64,000 nt of DNA from Neospora caninum Liverpool. Taxonomy: Eukaryota > Apicomplexa > Conoidasida > Eucoccidiorida > Sarcocystidae. The position numbers and the translations under genes were made by a program. Each line of letters starts with the position of its first letter. Positions within the stretch are counted from its first letter, which is position 1. The stretch is taken from the NCBI RefSeq assembly GCF_000208865.1, contig NC_018395.1:1085920-1149919 (forward strand), written 5' to 3'. Positions 1-11,720 of the stretch are shown here, piece by piece. A model generated the notes under the pieces. It ran no database searches, had not been told where the DNA came from, and saw only the letters and a program-made list of their open reading frames with translations.

Positions 1-1
1 C

Positions 2-2425
2 GATGCTTTAGCTTCCGCTTCGGGAAATTCCGTTGTCGCGGCAAACGCGTTACGTTCTTCTCTGCTTAACAGAACCCCGTTTCGCCATGAGCCCCGGTCA
101 TCATCGGAGAACGTCGGAAGTCCTGACACGACAGAGACCGCGCGGCGTTCACGTGCTTCTTTGGACTCGTCAGGCGTCCCGCCGTGTCTCGTATGTCAGT
201 ATGGCTGCTCGAACGATCCGGAAAGTCGCGATGCCACAGACGCATTCGCTGACAAAATACGCGTATCTATTCCCGCTTCACAGGTAGCTCCAGCTGCGCC
301 GCCCGCCGAACAGCCACCCTTCCTGCCTGCAGGCGACGCGTCTTTGCCGGCCTCGCAAGACTCCGTCGTGCCTTTGTGTCGAGTGGTAAACAAGGATGGA
401 TTCCTGAACCACGTCGTGGTCGCCGGCGCATTTGATCGCCTGCACGCGGGTCACAAAATTCTGCTGATGGCAGCCGCGCTGTTGGCGAGGCAGAGAGTGG
501 GACTTGCGGTGACGTCAGGAAGTTTGATTTCGAGGAAGGTCACGGACGCGTACCTCGCCATGGCGTCGGGGATCGAACCCTTTTGTCTTCGGAGCCGGTC
601 AGCAGCAGCCTTCCTTGCGCTGCTTCTCCAGGCTAGCGGCCGTTCGTGCGTCTTCCTCAATTACACCGCACAGGTTCTTTGCGAGGAGCTGGGCTTCTCA
701 GAGGGCGTTTTAGGCAAGGATTCGAGCGAGGACGGAGAGCAAATCGAAAGGTTGTGGCGTGACGCATATGCCCAGGCGACTCAAGCTTGGTCTTGTTTTT
801 CTCGCGCGCCGTGCGGCGATCAGGCGGCCGCCGCGAACTGCAGACTGGCAGAGTCTTGCTTCGCTGCCGTGTGGAGCGACGCTGTCGACTTTCCGGCGCT
901 GAGTGCGTGCCGGGGAAAAGACGAACGGGGAGAACGAAACCGCGACCCAGGAGAACATCCGGTCGCCATTTGTCTGTATCGCATCGGAGACCCTCTCGGC
1001 CCCGCTGGAGACCTCGACTTCGATGCACTTGTTGTTAGCGCGGAATCGGTCAGCGGGGGCCAGTTCGTCAACGCTGAAAGAGCGAAACGGAACCATCGCC
1101 CTGTGCTGCTCGTCGAAATTCCGACTCTCCCTCCCGCGAATCCGGGCGGGATCTGGAAACGCGACGCCTGTTCTGCTCTGGAAACGGGAGGCGCTTCTCG
1201 GGAGGCGCCCTCGCATCATCGGTCTACAAGCCACCAAAAGACCGAAACGTCTCAAGGGGGAGCGAGGTCGTGTACTGCGGATGTATCCGTTCCGGCCCCA
1301 GAACCGGCTGCACTGGCCCGGGCGCAGGCGTCTACGAAACTCAGTTCGACGACTCTCCGCGGTGTTCAGGCTCTGAGACTAGGGGTCTCCCGCGAAGATC
1401 TGAAGCTTCTGTTCGCCGCCTTCCACGCGGCAGTGTCTATGCTGATAGGGACACCCGAGGCCGTTCAAAGCGCACACTGGACAGTCTTGTGCGAGATGTA
1501 CAGCGCGCCGTGGAGGCGTTTCAGCACCTTTGGCCGCCTCGCACGACTTTTAAGAATTGTGGAGGAAACGAGCGGTGGAAGCCACGCGGAAGAATCTCAG
1601 GGTGGGAGACTGACTCCGCAGCAGCAGGCTACTGTCTCGCTGGCGCTGTTGTTTGCCTTCGCTCCTGCATTCCCTGGCGCTGCGTTGCGGAGGCAAAAGG
1701 TGACCGTTTCTGCTCTAGAAACACCCGCCGGTGTTGGCGTCCAACAGGCGCCGGGTGAAAACGCTAGCCCTATACAAGCACAACACAGTCTAAACTGCGC
1801 GGGTGAACCTTCGAACGAAGCTGCATTCGCACACGCGTTGTTAGCGGGGTGTTTTGTTGACGCAGCCAGTGCAGAGTGCACTCGGTGCGCTGCGATGCAC
1901 TTCGATCTCTCTTCTGAAGCCCTCCGTCTCGGACCTGCCTCCGAGGAAAACAACAAGACGGTTCGTTCGATGAAATTCGATACTTTCTCTTCTGTCTCGG
2001 CGTGCATGAACGCTGCGCGATCTGCATGTCCCTTCCTGCTCGCCTCTCCATCCGGAGCGCAAACGGACGCGATGTGGAATCAGGGACCAGTATCGAAAGC
2101 AGGATTTCCGTGTTCCAGATCGATACAACTCGCTGTCTTGCTGGATGCCGCAGTCCCATGGCCGGAGTATCTAAACGCGCGAGCTCAACCGTTTATGGAA
2201 GAGAACAGCTTCCTCTCTGTTCACGACTACCGTCGCTGGCGTGGAAACCAGATTCGTGTGTGGCTGTCGCAGTACTGCCCGGAGGGCGACACCCGTCGTT
2301 TGGCTGCCCTCGGTCTGACTCAAGAAGAAGTCGAGCGAATTGTGTTCAATTTGAAAAATGAACTGAAGATGCTCAGTGTCTGTGACCCCGAACGCGTGCG
2401 GCGTGCGTACACACCCCCAGACTGA
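2..2425 (+). CDS. PPAT: phosphopantetheine adenylyltransferase (PPAT), 5'-truncated by window edge
   Basis: Transfers AMP from ATP to 4'-phosphopantetheine, the penultimate step of CoA synthesis. The frame is open from base 2 to the TGA at 2423-2425 (807 visible residues) with no plausible ATG before the conserved domain, so the true start lies left of the window. The nucleotidyltransferase signature VVVAGAFDRLHAGH, with the ATP-binding HxGH at 443-454, is followed by a GSLISRK-like segment. About 190 residues later comes the second conserved block, LVVSAESVSGGQFVN and a VLLVEIP strand (about 1025-1120), typical of eukaryotic CoA-synthase PPAT domains. No P-loop dephospho-CoA kinase domain follows; instead there are about 430 low-complexity and unassigned residues ending in a conserved-looking helical tail (VHDYRRWRGNQIRVWLSQYC). 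The gap between the two PPAT blocks is longer than usual, as is common for insertions in this lineage. Function is well supported; the role of the C-terminal extension is unknown. Confidence 0.82.
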   Translation, partial: DALASASGNSVVAANALRSSLLNRTPFRHEPRSSSENVGSPDTTETARRSRASLDSSGVPPCLVCQYGCSNDPESRDATDAFADKIRVSIPASQVAPAAPPAEQPPFLPAGDASLPASQDSVVPLCRVVNKDGFLNHVVVAGAFDRLHAGHKILLMAAALLARQRVGLAVTSGSLISRKVTDAYLAMASGIEPFCLRSRSAAAFLALLLQASGRSCVFLNYTAQVLCEELGFSEGVLGKDSSEDGEQIERLWRDAYAQATQAWSCFSRAPCGDQAAAANCRLAESCFAAVWSDAVDFPALSACRGKDERGERNRDPGEHPVAICLYRIGDPLGPAGDLDFDALVVSAESVSGGQFVNAERAKRNHRPVLLVEIPTLPPANPGGIWKRDACSALETGGASREAPSHHRSTSHQKTETSQGGARSCTADVSVPAPEPAALARAQASTKLSSTTLRGVQALRLGVSREDLKLLFAAFHAAVSMLIGTPEAVQSAHWTVLCEMYSAPWRRFSTFGRLARLLRIVEETSGGSHAEESQGGRLTPQQQATVSLALLFAFAPAFPGAALRRQKVTVSALETPAGVGVQQAPGENASPIQAQHSLNCAGEPSNEAAFAHALLAGCFVDAASAECTRCAAMHFDLSSEALRLGPASEENNKTVRSMKFDTFSSVSACMNAARSACPFLLASPSGAQTDAMWNQGPVSKAGFPCSRSIQLAVLLDAAVPWPEYLNARAQPFMEENSFLSVHDYRRWRGNQIRVWLSQYCPEGDTRRLAALGLTQEEVERIVFNLKNELKMLSVCDPERVRRAYTPPD

Positions 2426-3043
2426 TGCCACTGCCGCGGGGTAAACACGTGAGCCTTTCGACCTCACTGCGAAATGAAAACGCCAAACGAAAACGGTGCG
2501 ACGAACGCTTTGACAAAGTTCCCGCTCATGAGAAAGACCGATAAATGCCTCTTCAGGTACCCTCTACACCAAACTGTTTCCTCCCGTCATTTCGAGGCGG
2601 GAGGCAGACGCGCCTGCATGCAGTGAATGAAGCCACTGGCGAACGCAGCGCACAGATCGATCCCTTCTCCACATGCACACAGACCTCTGTGTATGCCCGC
2701 GTGTGCATGCACCCGGATATGTAGAGCTCACCACACGCGTAAGCGTGCGTGAGCGAAAGCCAGAGGTCTGCCGAGGCCGGCATATGTGCGGAGAGGGGGA
2801 CACTCGCGTTACAGAGTGAAAGACACGGCGTTTCCTGGAAAGCGGTGGAGCTTATCTTTCTTATCGCCTCGGCCTCGCGCGGAACAAACTGAACGGCGTT
2901 TCAAGCCTCGTTTGCGGCCGCATTTCACATCTCCAAACAGGCAGGATCCCGCGTGCTGCAAAACGCCGCCGTGTGTTGACTCCTGCTTTTTTCCCGAAAC
3001 TCTCTCGCTTTCCCTTCTTCTTCCGCGACACGTGTTTCTGCGC
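2426..3043. other. convergent 3' intergenic region
   Basis: 618 bases between the stop codons of two convergent genes (PPAT on +, START protein on -). It must hold both 3' UTRs and polyadenylation signals. I see no further coding sequence and no repeat. Confidence 0.6.
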
Positions 3044-3387
3044 TCACGAAGAGACGAGAGAAGACGGGGGAACGTCCGTCCCGTGCTCCTTCATGTATTT
3101 CGCGCACGCCTTCTTCAAGTTGTCAACCCAGCCCACCGGCGCGCGCGCGGCCGTCGTGTTCACCACCCACTGAAAAACGAAACAGCCACGCACGCACGGC
3201 GCAATTACAGACGAGGGAAACACGTGGAAACAGACCGTGTCCCTCCCGAGGGGGTGTCCTCGCCCGCATAGCCGAGGCACACGCAGGAGGAAAGGAGATC
3301 CGCACACACTGCGCGCACGCCATGACTCTCAAAAACAACGCAAGCGCCACCGACAAACACACACATCTGCTGAGCCCACAACATTCG

Positions 3388-3418
<31 letters not shown>

Positions 3419-5805
3419 TATGCATAGCACGCAGAACTCCATGCTTCAGCACATGCACGTATACATATATATATATATATATATATACATTTATGTGACT
3501 CGGGCATCTACTCGGGCTGACCGGAGAGGTCTCCTAAGAAGCACTCACTACCTTGGCGGGTTTTCGCACTTTCTTATCGACACATGTGCCGGTGGAAAAA
3601 AGATTCCTTTCTTTTTTAAAAAAAGCTTACCTTGGGAATGAGACCTTTGACATCCGTTTGCGCGACGATGAAGAGGGAGGACGAGTTCGGGCCTCTCTGC
3701 TCCATGATGTACCCTGCGGATGAAAGACGGGAAAAAAGGCGAGAACTGGCGTGACGGCGACTCTCCACACAGGCCTCAAGTTCCCCAGGAGCAACTTTGT
3801 CCAATAAAACGCGAGTTCGGGCACGGACAGGCAGAACCCAGAACCCCTCAACAGACACTGAACTACACCCTCCAAAATCCCGCTTACCGTCGCCATTATC
3901 CTCTCCTAGATATGGATATCACATGCATATCCATGTACATATATATAGATATAGAGATATACGGTATCTATATAAATACAGTGTTTTCTGAAGGAGTTAG
4001 ATCCTTTTTCTTCTCAAGAAGTCCCCCGCCGCCCCAGACGCAGTTCCCACAACGAGAGAACCCGGTTGATCCAGAGCCACTGGATTGGCGTCGTCTCGGA
4101 GGTCGTAGACAACTGGGACGGCTGTGTCGCTAGAGGAAGAGTCTGCCCGAGATCGACAGTCTCTCCAGCAGCTCCACGAGGGACAAATCCACGGACGAGA
4201 CGAACGAAACGGCCCTTCCACGTTTTACGCGCGGGTACGGCGAAGTACCACCGCAGGCGCCTCTACGCCTCTCCTAGGCTGTTTTCCTCGCGCGTTTCCT
4301 GGTGTGTGGGGTGTGAATCAGCAAACACAAGAGTAGACGAGTTTAAGACAGCATCGCGCTCTCTCCCTCGTGTTTTTCCCTTCTGAGGAGAGCGGGGTTC
4401 GCGAGGCGTCGAAACTCCGCACGAAGGAACATACCAGATAAGATGGTTTCGGCACGGACGACGCCCGGACGCTCCGGGATCGACGGGTGAGACGCGGACC
4501 TGAGAACAGAAACACACCAAGCACCAATGTGGAAAGTGCAGCAGGCTACTCAAACCCAACATTAGCCGTCGTATGTCGGCCCATTACTCCCTTGTTATGT
4601 TTTCAAAATTCAGTTAGGAACGATCGTTCACCGTCAGATGTAACACGTGAGATGGGTTAAAACACTGGGAAAGGCTCTCTTTGCCTGCGACGAAACGCAG
4701 GAACTCCGAACGAGAGGAAGATGCGATTCAGAGCGTTTGCAAAGTGGGGAGAAGCGAAGAATCGAGGCAACTCAGGAGCCGCCTCGAGTGTTTTTGCGTT
4801 TTGAACCAATGCAGAGACAGTGAAGAAAAAAAACCCGGACTTTCCAGTTCCGAGACAAATCCAGATTTCCGCCGGCGCTCTCGGCTCCAAGCAGGAAGGA
4901 AAGGGCTTGCTCTGGATCCTCAGTGAAAAAACGCGTCTGACTGCATGTCGAACACACATTGTCTGCATGCAACCATATATCTACATATATGCAAGCATGC
5001 AAATACGGATACGTGTGTGCATGTACACATCTGTACAGTCTACGCAAGACTCTGTTCATGCAGCTATCCCTTTATATCTATCAATAGAGGAAACCATGCA
5101 TGAAATAAACAGGTATATAGATGCTTGTATATTTATGTCGATGCACGCGTTGAAGTGGAGAAAGAAAAACAAGACTTACCGCATTAGCATTTTGACGACG
5201 CCGGCTTCCATGTCGACCTCCGTTCGTCTCCACTGGAAAGGACGCAGAAAAGCGGAAAAGCGGGTCCCAGGAAAGGAGAATACACTAAGGTGCACAAGCG
5301 CCGCCGAGGTGTAACGTGCACGGGAAACTCGCATAAACGATGCGCAGACTCGGAGATTCGAGCGCCTAGTCCGTCATTTGCCACGCGCATGCTCTTTGCA
5401 GATCCCGGCCATGGAAATGGAAATTGGAAGTATAAGTTGCTACGTATATACGCGCATTGCACATGTCGGTAGACAGAACAACAACTCCAGGGAGATACAT
5501 CAGTAGCGAGTAACACATGGTAGCACACCCAGATAAAACGGACACGCAGAAGTAGGTGTATTTGTGTGGAGAGAATCACAACGGAACGACGCAGATACAA
5601 AACGTGCATGTGTGTAGGAGAAGACAGAGGACAGAGATCCACGAATCGTAGCAATTCACCCCTCGCCTCCTTCCTTTTCTTGCACAGCCCTTTCTCACGG
5701 AACACAGACATCAAATTTCCCGACAGTTCTTTTTGTGGCTACAGACGTATGTATGTAGTGGTAAGCTGATATCAATACACATCCAAATATATGCATATGC
5801 GCATG

Positions 5806-5840
<35 letters not shown>

Positions 5841-6172
5841 GCGTATGCCTTTATTCCCACATATGGTTCTTAGGCAAATGTGAGCGCATGAACAAAACGT
5901 CTCACCTGAAGAAAGTCTCGGTTGGAAACAGGGAAAGGAGCCTTCATGAGGCAGTAGATGATTTCGTTGTGGCTGACGTTAGGTTCGATGACGCGGTAAT
6001 CTTCGAAAGTCGAATCCCTGGAGAAAAAAAGTGCAGAGAAGCCTTGCAAAACCCGCCGATGCACGTGCAAGCTTTGTCTCTACAGAGCCAAACTCCCGGT
6101 GTGTCACAGGCCAACAAGTCTTTCACACAACCTCGTCGGCATACCCACATATATATATATATATATATATAT

Positions 6173-6215
<43 letters not shown>

Positions 6216-9200
6216 TACATGTATATATATGTCGGTGTAAATATGTATAGATGCAACTGTGAGCCATGCATGCACATTCTTTCCCGTGTAGATGTGACTG
6301 CGGATGGAGGCTGCGGGTCTTGGCTGAAAACGAAGAAGAGATAGACCCGAGAAATCGGTGCAAACGAGCATCAGGAACGGGTCTTCCAAGTGCCTATCAT
6401 GGCGAGTGCAAAGGCAAAGCTTGAGTACCCATGTCGGTTTTTCACATGTAGACGCACCACTGGAGACGCATGGAGATGTCGCGGATTTCGTGGCAAAGAA
6501 CTGGCATGGGAATGCCGTCGAGTTCCGCGTAGGCCTTCACGAGGACAACCGGCGAGTTGGGTGAGATGAATTTGTAGACTTTAATTGCCTTCTGGTCCAC
6601 GACCAACTCCCAGTTCGGATCGTTCGGGTCTTGCGGCTTCTTCTCGTCCAGAAATTCGAACTCGTACAGCCCGCTGCGACGCACGCACGAGGGGAAAAGC
6701 GAGAAAACGCGAAAGTGCAAAACGCGGAGGCGCGAGACAGAGAGATTTCACTCGCAAGAGAGAACCACACAACACGCGGCCCGCGAGAAAGTGGAACGAC
6801 CGCTGAAGAGACAGCGCCAAGGAGGGGGGGGGGGGGTTGAAGAAGCAGGCGCACGAGGGGAAGAAAACGCGACACGGTCGAGTAGGGAAGAAGGACGCGC
6901 GATGGGGAAAGAGAAGTACTGAATTGAAGACAAAAAGGCAGGGAATGCGCCCCAGGTTTCCGAGACGGAAAAGGAGAAGTGGAGGACGAGAACGCTAGCG
7001 GGCGGGAGACGAGTTGGAAGTGCCAGGATGCAAGGAAGAGAAAGAGAAGGACAGCAGGTCGGAGACAGAGGAGGGACGATAGGAGAACCAGCGGAAGACA
7101 CGCAGAGACGGCGGGCAAACGAGCGATTGACGTTTCGCGGATCTTACATCGGCGTCTGGTGTTTGAGGTTAACGTCGAAATCAACGAGATCTTGATACGA
7201 CTTGAACAGCCTCGGAGGGCCAGCTGAAGAACAAATGGAAAAGTGTGCGTCAGTGGAATGAGCAAAACAGAAACCCGGACAGTCTCTGTGACACAGGAGT
7301 GCCCGCCTCTCGCGGATGTGATCCACGTGGGCGATTGCAAGAAGAGAAGGGGAAAACTGCGCGTGAAAAGGCGGAAGGAGCACGAAAGGGAAAGTCGCAG
7401 ACGGCGAGGAAAGGGAGATACAGGACAGAGAAGAAACCCCAGGTGTGCTGATTGTCCCACGTGGCTCGAGAAAGTGAAAGGGGAAGAACTAGAGAGAGAA
7501 AGAAGAGAATGGGGACAGTGACAAAGAAGAGAAAGAGGACACGCGCGGCCAGAAGAAACTCCTCGACCTCGGTTGGTTGAGCGCGATGAGCAACACGGTA
7601 TCGAACCGGAGCAAGGAGAGAACACAAGAACAATCAGGAGAGAATACAAGAGAGGCTCGTTGCGGGAGAGACGCCTTTTCTCGTTTTTCCTACTTTCGGT
7701 TTTCTTTAAATCCTTATGGCTGATGGAAGAGCGTTGCCTGCGGCGGAGTCGCGGGCTCTGCTCGTCTCCTGAAAAGAAAACAACTCGTCGGAAAACGGAC
7801 GCGCTCAGAACAACCTCTGTCTCAGGGGGGCACAAACGGGAGCGGATGCTGACCGACTTTGAAAGAAAAGACGCATGAGACGGAAATTAAGAAGCGCCTT
7901 GGTCGTTCCACTCCAAACGGCCAAGAGAACAGCTACACACGTATACACCTGGAGTTGTGTTTTGGAAAAAAGAAAGCACTTGATCATACATAATACGTTC
8001 GGCAAATTCCTGTGCACACGATTCAAAAAACAAAGAGTGAAACAGACGTGGTAGTGGAGAGATTCAGACATTTTACAGGACAAGACTCTTTGAAGCTGGA
8101 CTCCTCCCGCTACAAACGCTACCCATTTGTGACTCTCATTTCTCTGACCACCGACCCTCGAAAACTGAAAAATTTAGCGCTACCGTTGCCGGAAATAAAC
8201 GCTCTAATATGTGGCACGAGTCAGGAAAAAAGGTTTACCACAAAAATAGTGCAGTCCGTTACAGAGGACCGCGCTAGCTTCCAATAGTCCTTTATTGTGT
8301 AGTTGATACTACCTTTCGGACAAACAGAATTACACGTTTTAAAAAGACTGTCTCGGGAAGAAACAATGCTAACAAGAAACCAGGTTTTCTTTCGATTTCT
8401 CTACAGCTTTATATCTCATATATATACACACATATATTCCTACATATATATATTATTTTATACGTAGGAAGCTGTGTCTGTGTCTACCGAAGGACGCTTC
8501 CAGGTGTATGTGTATGGTTTCTGCCTTTTCCTTTCGTCACGTAGGTGTTTCTCTGCCTCTGTCTCCCTAAAACCGACCGCGACCCGCCTTCCCTTCTCTT
8601 TTTTCCCTTATCCTTCTCGCCCTATCTCTGCCTCCTCTTGCCCAACGTCCACGCTCTCTTGTTCTTCGTCCTCGCGATCTTCTCTTCTTCTCTCCGGCCC
8701 CAGACGCTCGTCCCTGTGCCTCGCGCGCCTCGATCTTTCCCCCTTACCTGCTTCGGAGGCGAATGAGCCTCTTTGACTGGAAAGGACCATTGCGGCGGAC
8801 GCTTCTGCGCCCGCGGCGCCCGTGCGCGTCGCGCGGCTGTTGAAGCGCGAGAAGGCCGGCCCCGCTGCAGTTACACCGCGGGAGACCAACGAGCCTCGCT
8901 CGCTCCCGTGTGCAGCGACGCCCGACGCGAGGCCAGACGTCGGAGCGGTCGCGTGGAAATCTGCCGGCGTCGGCGAGAGCGCGAGATTGAAGTTGTCGAG
9001 AGGCTTCAGAGGGCCCAACAGCGCCGCCTGCGAAAGAAGCGAGCGACAGAAACGGCGCGAGACATGAACCGAGATCGCGAGAGGAAGCCACAGCTGAGGC
9101 CGCCCGGAAAACTGGAAAAGAAACAGGTCCAAGAAAAGAGAAAAAAGAGAAAGCACGCAACTGCACCAGACACAAAACACCAACGACTCCACCTATACAT

Positions 9201-11681
9201 GTATACAGATATATATATATATATATAGGCTCATACATATATATATATATATAGTCTATATAGTCTATATAGAGATATAGGGATGTATGAAGCGTCGTCG
9301 ACGTAATATAAGGTGTACATAAACACATCTCATTATACAGATAGATAGATACAGATAGATATGGATAGATATAGATACATGCAGATAGATATAGATAGAT
9401 GCAGATAGAAATATAGATAGATATAAAGAGAGATATATAGATAGATGTATAGGTAGATATATGGATAGATCGAGAAACAAAGTATCTGTCTGTTTCCCTT
9501 ACTTCTGCTGCGCCTGAGCTTGGGGATACGCCGCCAGCCGACGACACTCTTTGAAGAGCGTCTTGTTCTTCGCCAGCTTCGCTGGGCGGTCTCGGAGAGC
9601 CGGGGCAGGGGAGGGAGACTCCCGAGACCGCGGCGCTGGTCCCCTCCCGGGTGAGGTCGCCGGTCGTGGCGAAGGGTGCGATGGAGCCAGGATGCGTGCT
9701 GCGGGCCGCACCTCCGTCGAGCGCGCTGACGGATTCGCTGTCTCGGTCCGCAGCCTCCGAGGATTCTTCCTCCGTCTCTTCATCGGACTCGCGAGGCGCG
9801 TCAGCCGCAGTGGCGTGGTGCGCTGAGAACGCGACAGGGTCAGCCGATAAAGACGAGGGGAGCATGGGGCCTATCCAGAGAGAGACTGCTGCACGGGCAC
9901 TCGCAACTCGGCCGTTTGGTGAGTCTGCGTGTCTCCTCTATTTCAGCCTCCTCTCGACAGCCTCCGGCCGCGTTCAGATGTGGGCCCGCATCCCCTCAGA
10001 CGCCCCTCCGCGTTCGCCGTTTATAAGCCGCGAAGAAGCCGCAAAGAAGTGCTTACAGTCGAGGAGCTCGCCACCGCGCAGAATGTGGCGCTGGACCTCC
10101 TTCGCGGCGTCGGCGTACATGATAGCGTCCATCTCTTTGAGTTTCTGGTCCTGAAAACACCCCGCCGAGAAGCGCGCAGTCGCGCAAAACGTGCGGCAAG
10201 TCTCAGCCCGAAAACCGACGGGAAGTGGTGGCGGCAACCTCTCCAACAGCCGTTTTTTTCTTGGAAAAGACACGCGAAGCTCCACACGCAAGAAAGGCTT
10301 CGAGATATGCTGGCCGTGCTACCATTCAAAAATGGAAATTCATGGCGACAGAAATTTGCAAAATCACTCGCACCCGTCTACTCGTGTATTTACAACTCTC
10401 ACGAAACTCTGGATCTACGGAGAGAGGGGGCATGCACAGACCGAATTACACCAATGACGAGAGAGGTGGATCTCGACTCTCCTGCAGAAACAAGGTGTGC
10501 AAAGAGGCTCCACCTATCCATTCCGCCGATATATAAATATGTATACATATATGAATATACATATACGAATAAACATATACGAATATCTGCGTTATATGTG
10601 CGTGGATTCGTGTTTCGGCACTTTTTCGCATTTCCGGGAACGGGATGTGCCGTGACCCGTCCCACTTCTTCAGGCAGCCGCACACGCAGGTATAAGAGAA
10701 AGCGGAAACGCCAGTCGATGAATCTAACCGCACCTGTCGAACTCGGAAAGCCGCAGCGTTCTTCCCAGTGTCGAAGATGCGCTGCGCCATCGGGTCCTCT
10801 ACCAGATGCATCATTCGGACCATAACTGGAGGAGGTTTCTTCTTGCTGCAAAAGACAAAGGAAAACGGCCAGTCCACCTCAAACCCCCACTTTTACACGA
10901 ATCCTACACATGCACACGTAAACATATATATATATACATATATACATACATATATATATATATATATACAAACATATATATACACACGTATATATACATA
11001 TATATATATACTTGTGTATGGGCGTGTGAAGTGCATGCAGGGGGCCCCTGCCTTCGACTGGTTTCTGGCGGGTTTCGCGCCTCGGCTAGACGCCGGGACT
11101 TCGGAAGGAAAATGTGTGAGAAGCCAGGAATGCACGCCTTCTCTCATCGACAGAAACGGCACTGCCAGATGCATCTCGGTTTCGGGTGAAGGAAACTCTG
11201 ATCTAGCCTGTGTGCCGCGTGCGCGTGTACAGCGCCTGAGAGTTCCAGGATGGCGCTCGTGTTGAGACGCCACGTTTTCAGAGGCACGAGCCCGTGCGCG
11301 AGACGCGATGCGTTTTTCGAGGCTCTCACCGCAAGCTTTTGACGCACTCCACGCTGACTGAACAGACGAGGGAGCACATGGCGATTTCGCTGCGCGTCAT
11401 GATGCGGAAGTGTCCTTCAAAGAAATCCAAGTACAGCCAGAGACAGCGGCCGACGTCGTCGCGGGATCTGAACACAAGTTTCCCGCAAAGCAAGCACTCT
11501 CGCAGTTTCGAGAGACCGCAGGAAACACCAACGGTCCCAAGACACGTCGCACCCCGCCAAATCCACGTGCTCTCCCACGACACAAAAGGCGGATGCAGAT
11601 CCCTTGCGAGTTAAATTTATGCATGTAACGATGGATAGATCCATATCGAGCGAAACCTAGACGTATACAGACGTACATATG

Positions 11682-11720
<39 letters not shown>

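Noticed and set aside
3631..5232. Frameshift in the START domain between LMR and GYIMEQ
   Set aside because: Joining exons 5232-5180 and 3713-3631 directly is one base out of phase. A 65-base exon at 4499-4435 (SASHPSIPERPGVVRAETIL) restores phase and family sequence, so there is no frameshift.
6537..7835. 432-codon minus-strand open frame
   Set aside because: It spans a START exon in another frame and an intron. The peptide is Ser/Leu/Phe-rich read-through of pyrimidine-rich intron, and the exon reading WELVVDQKAIKVYKF is clearly the real one.
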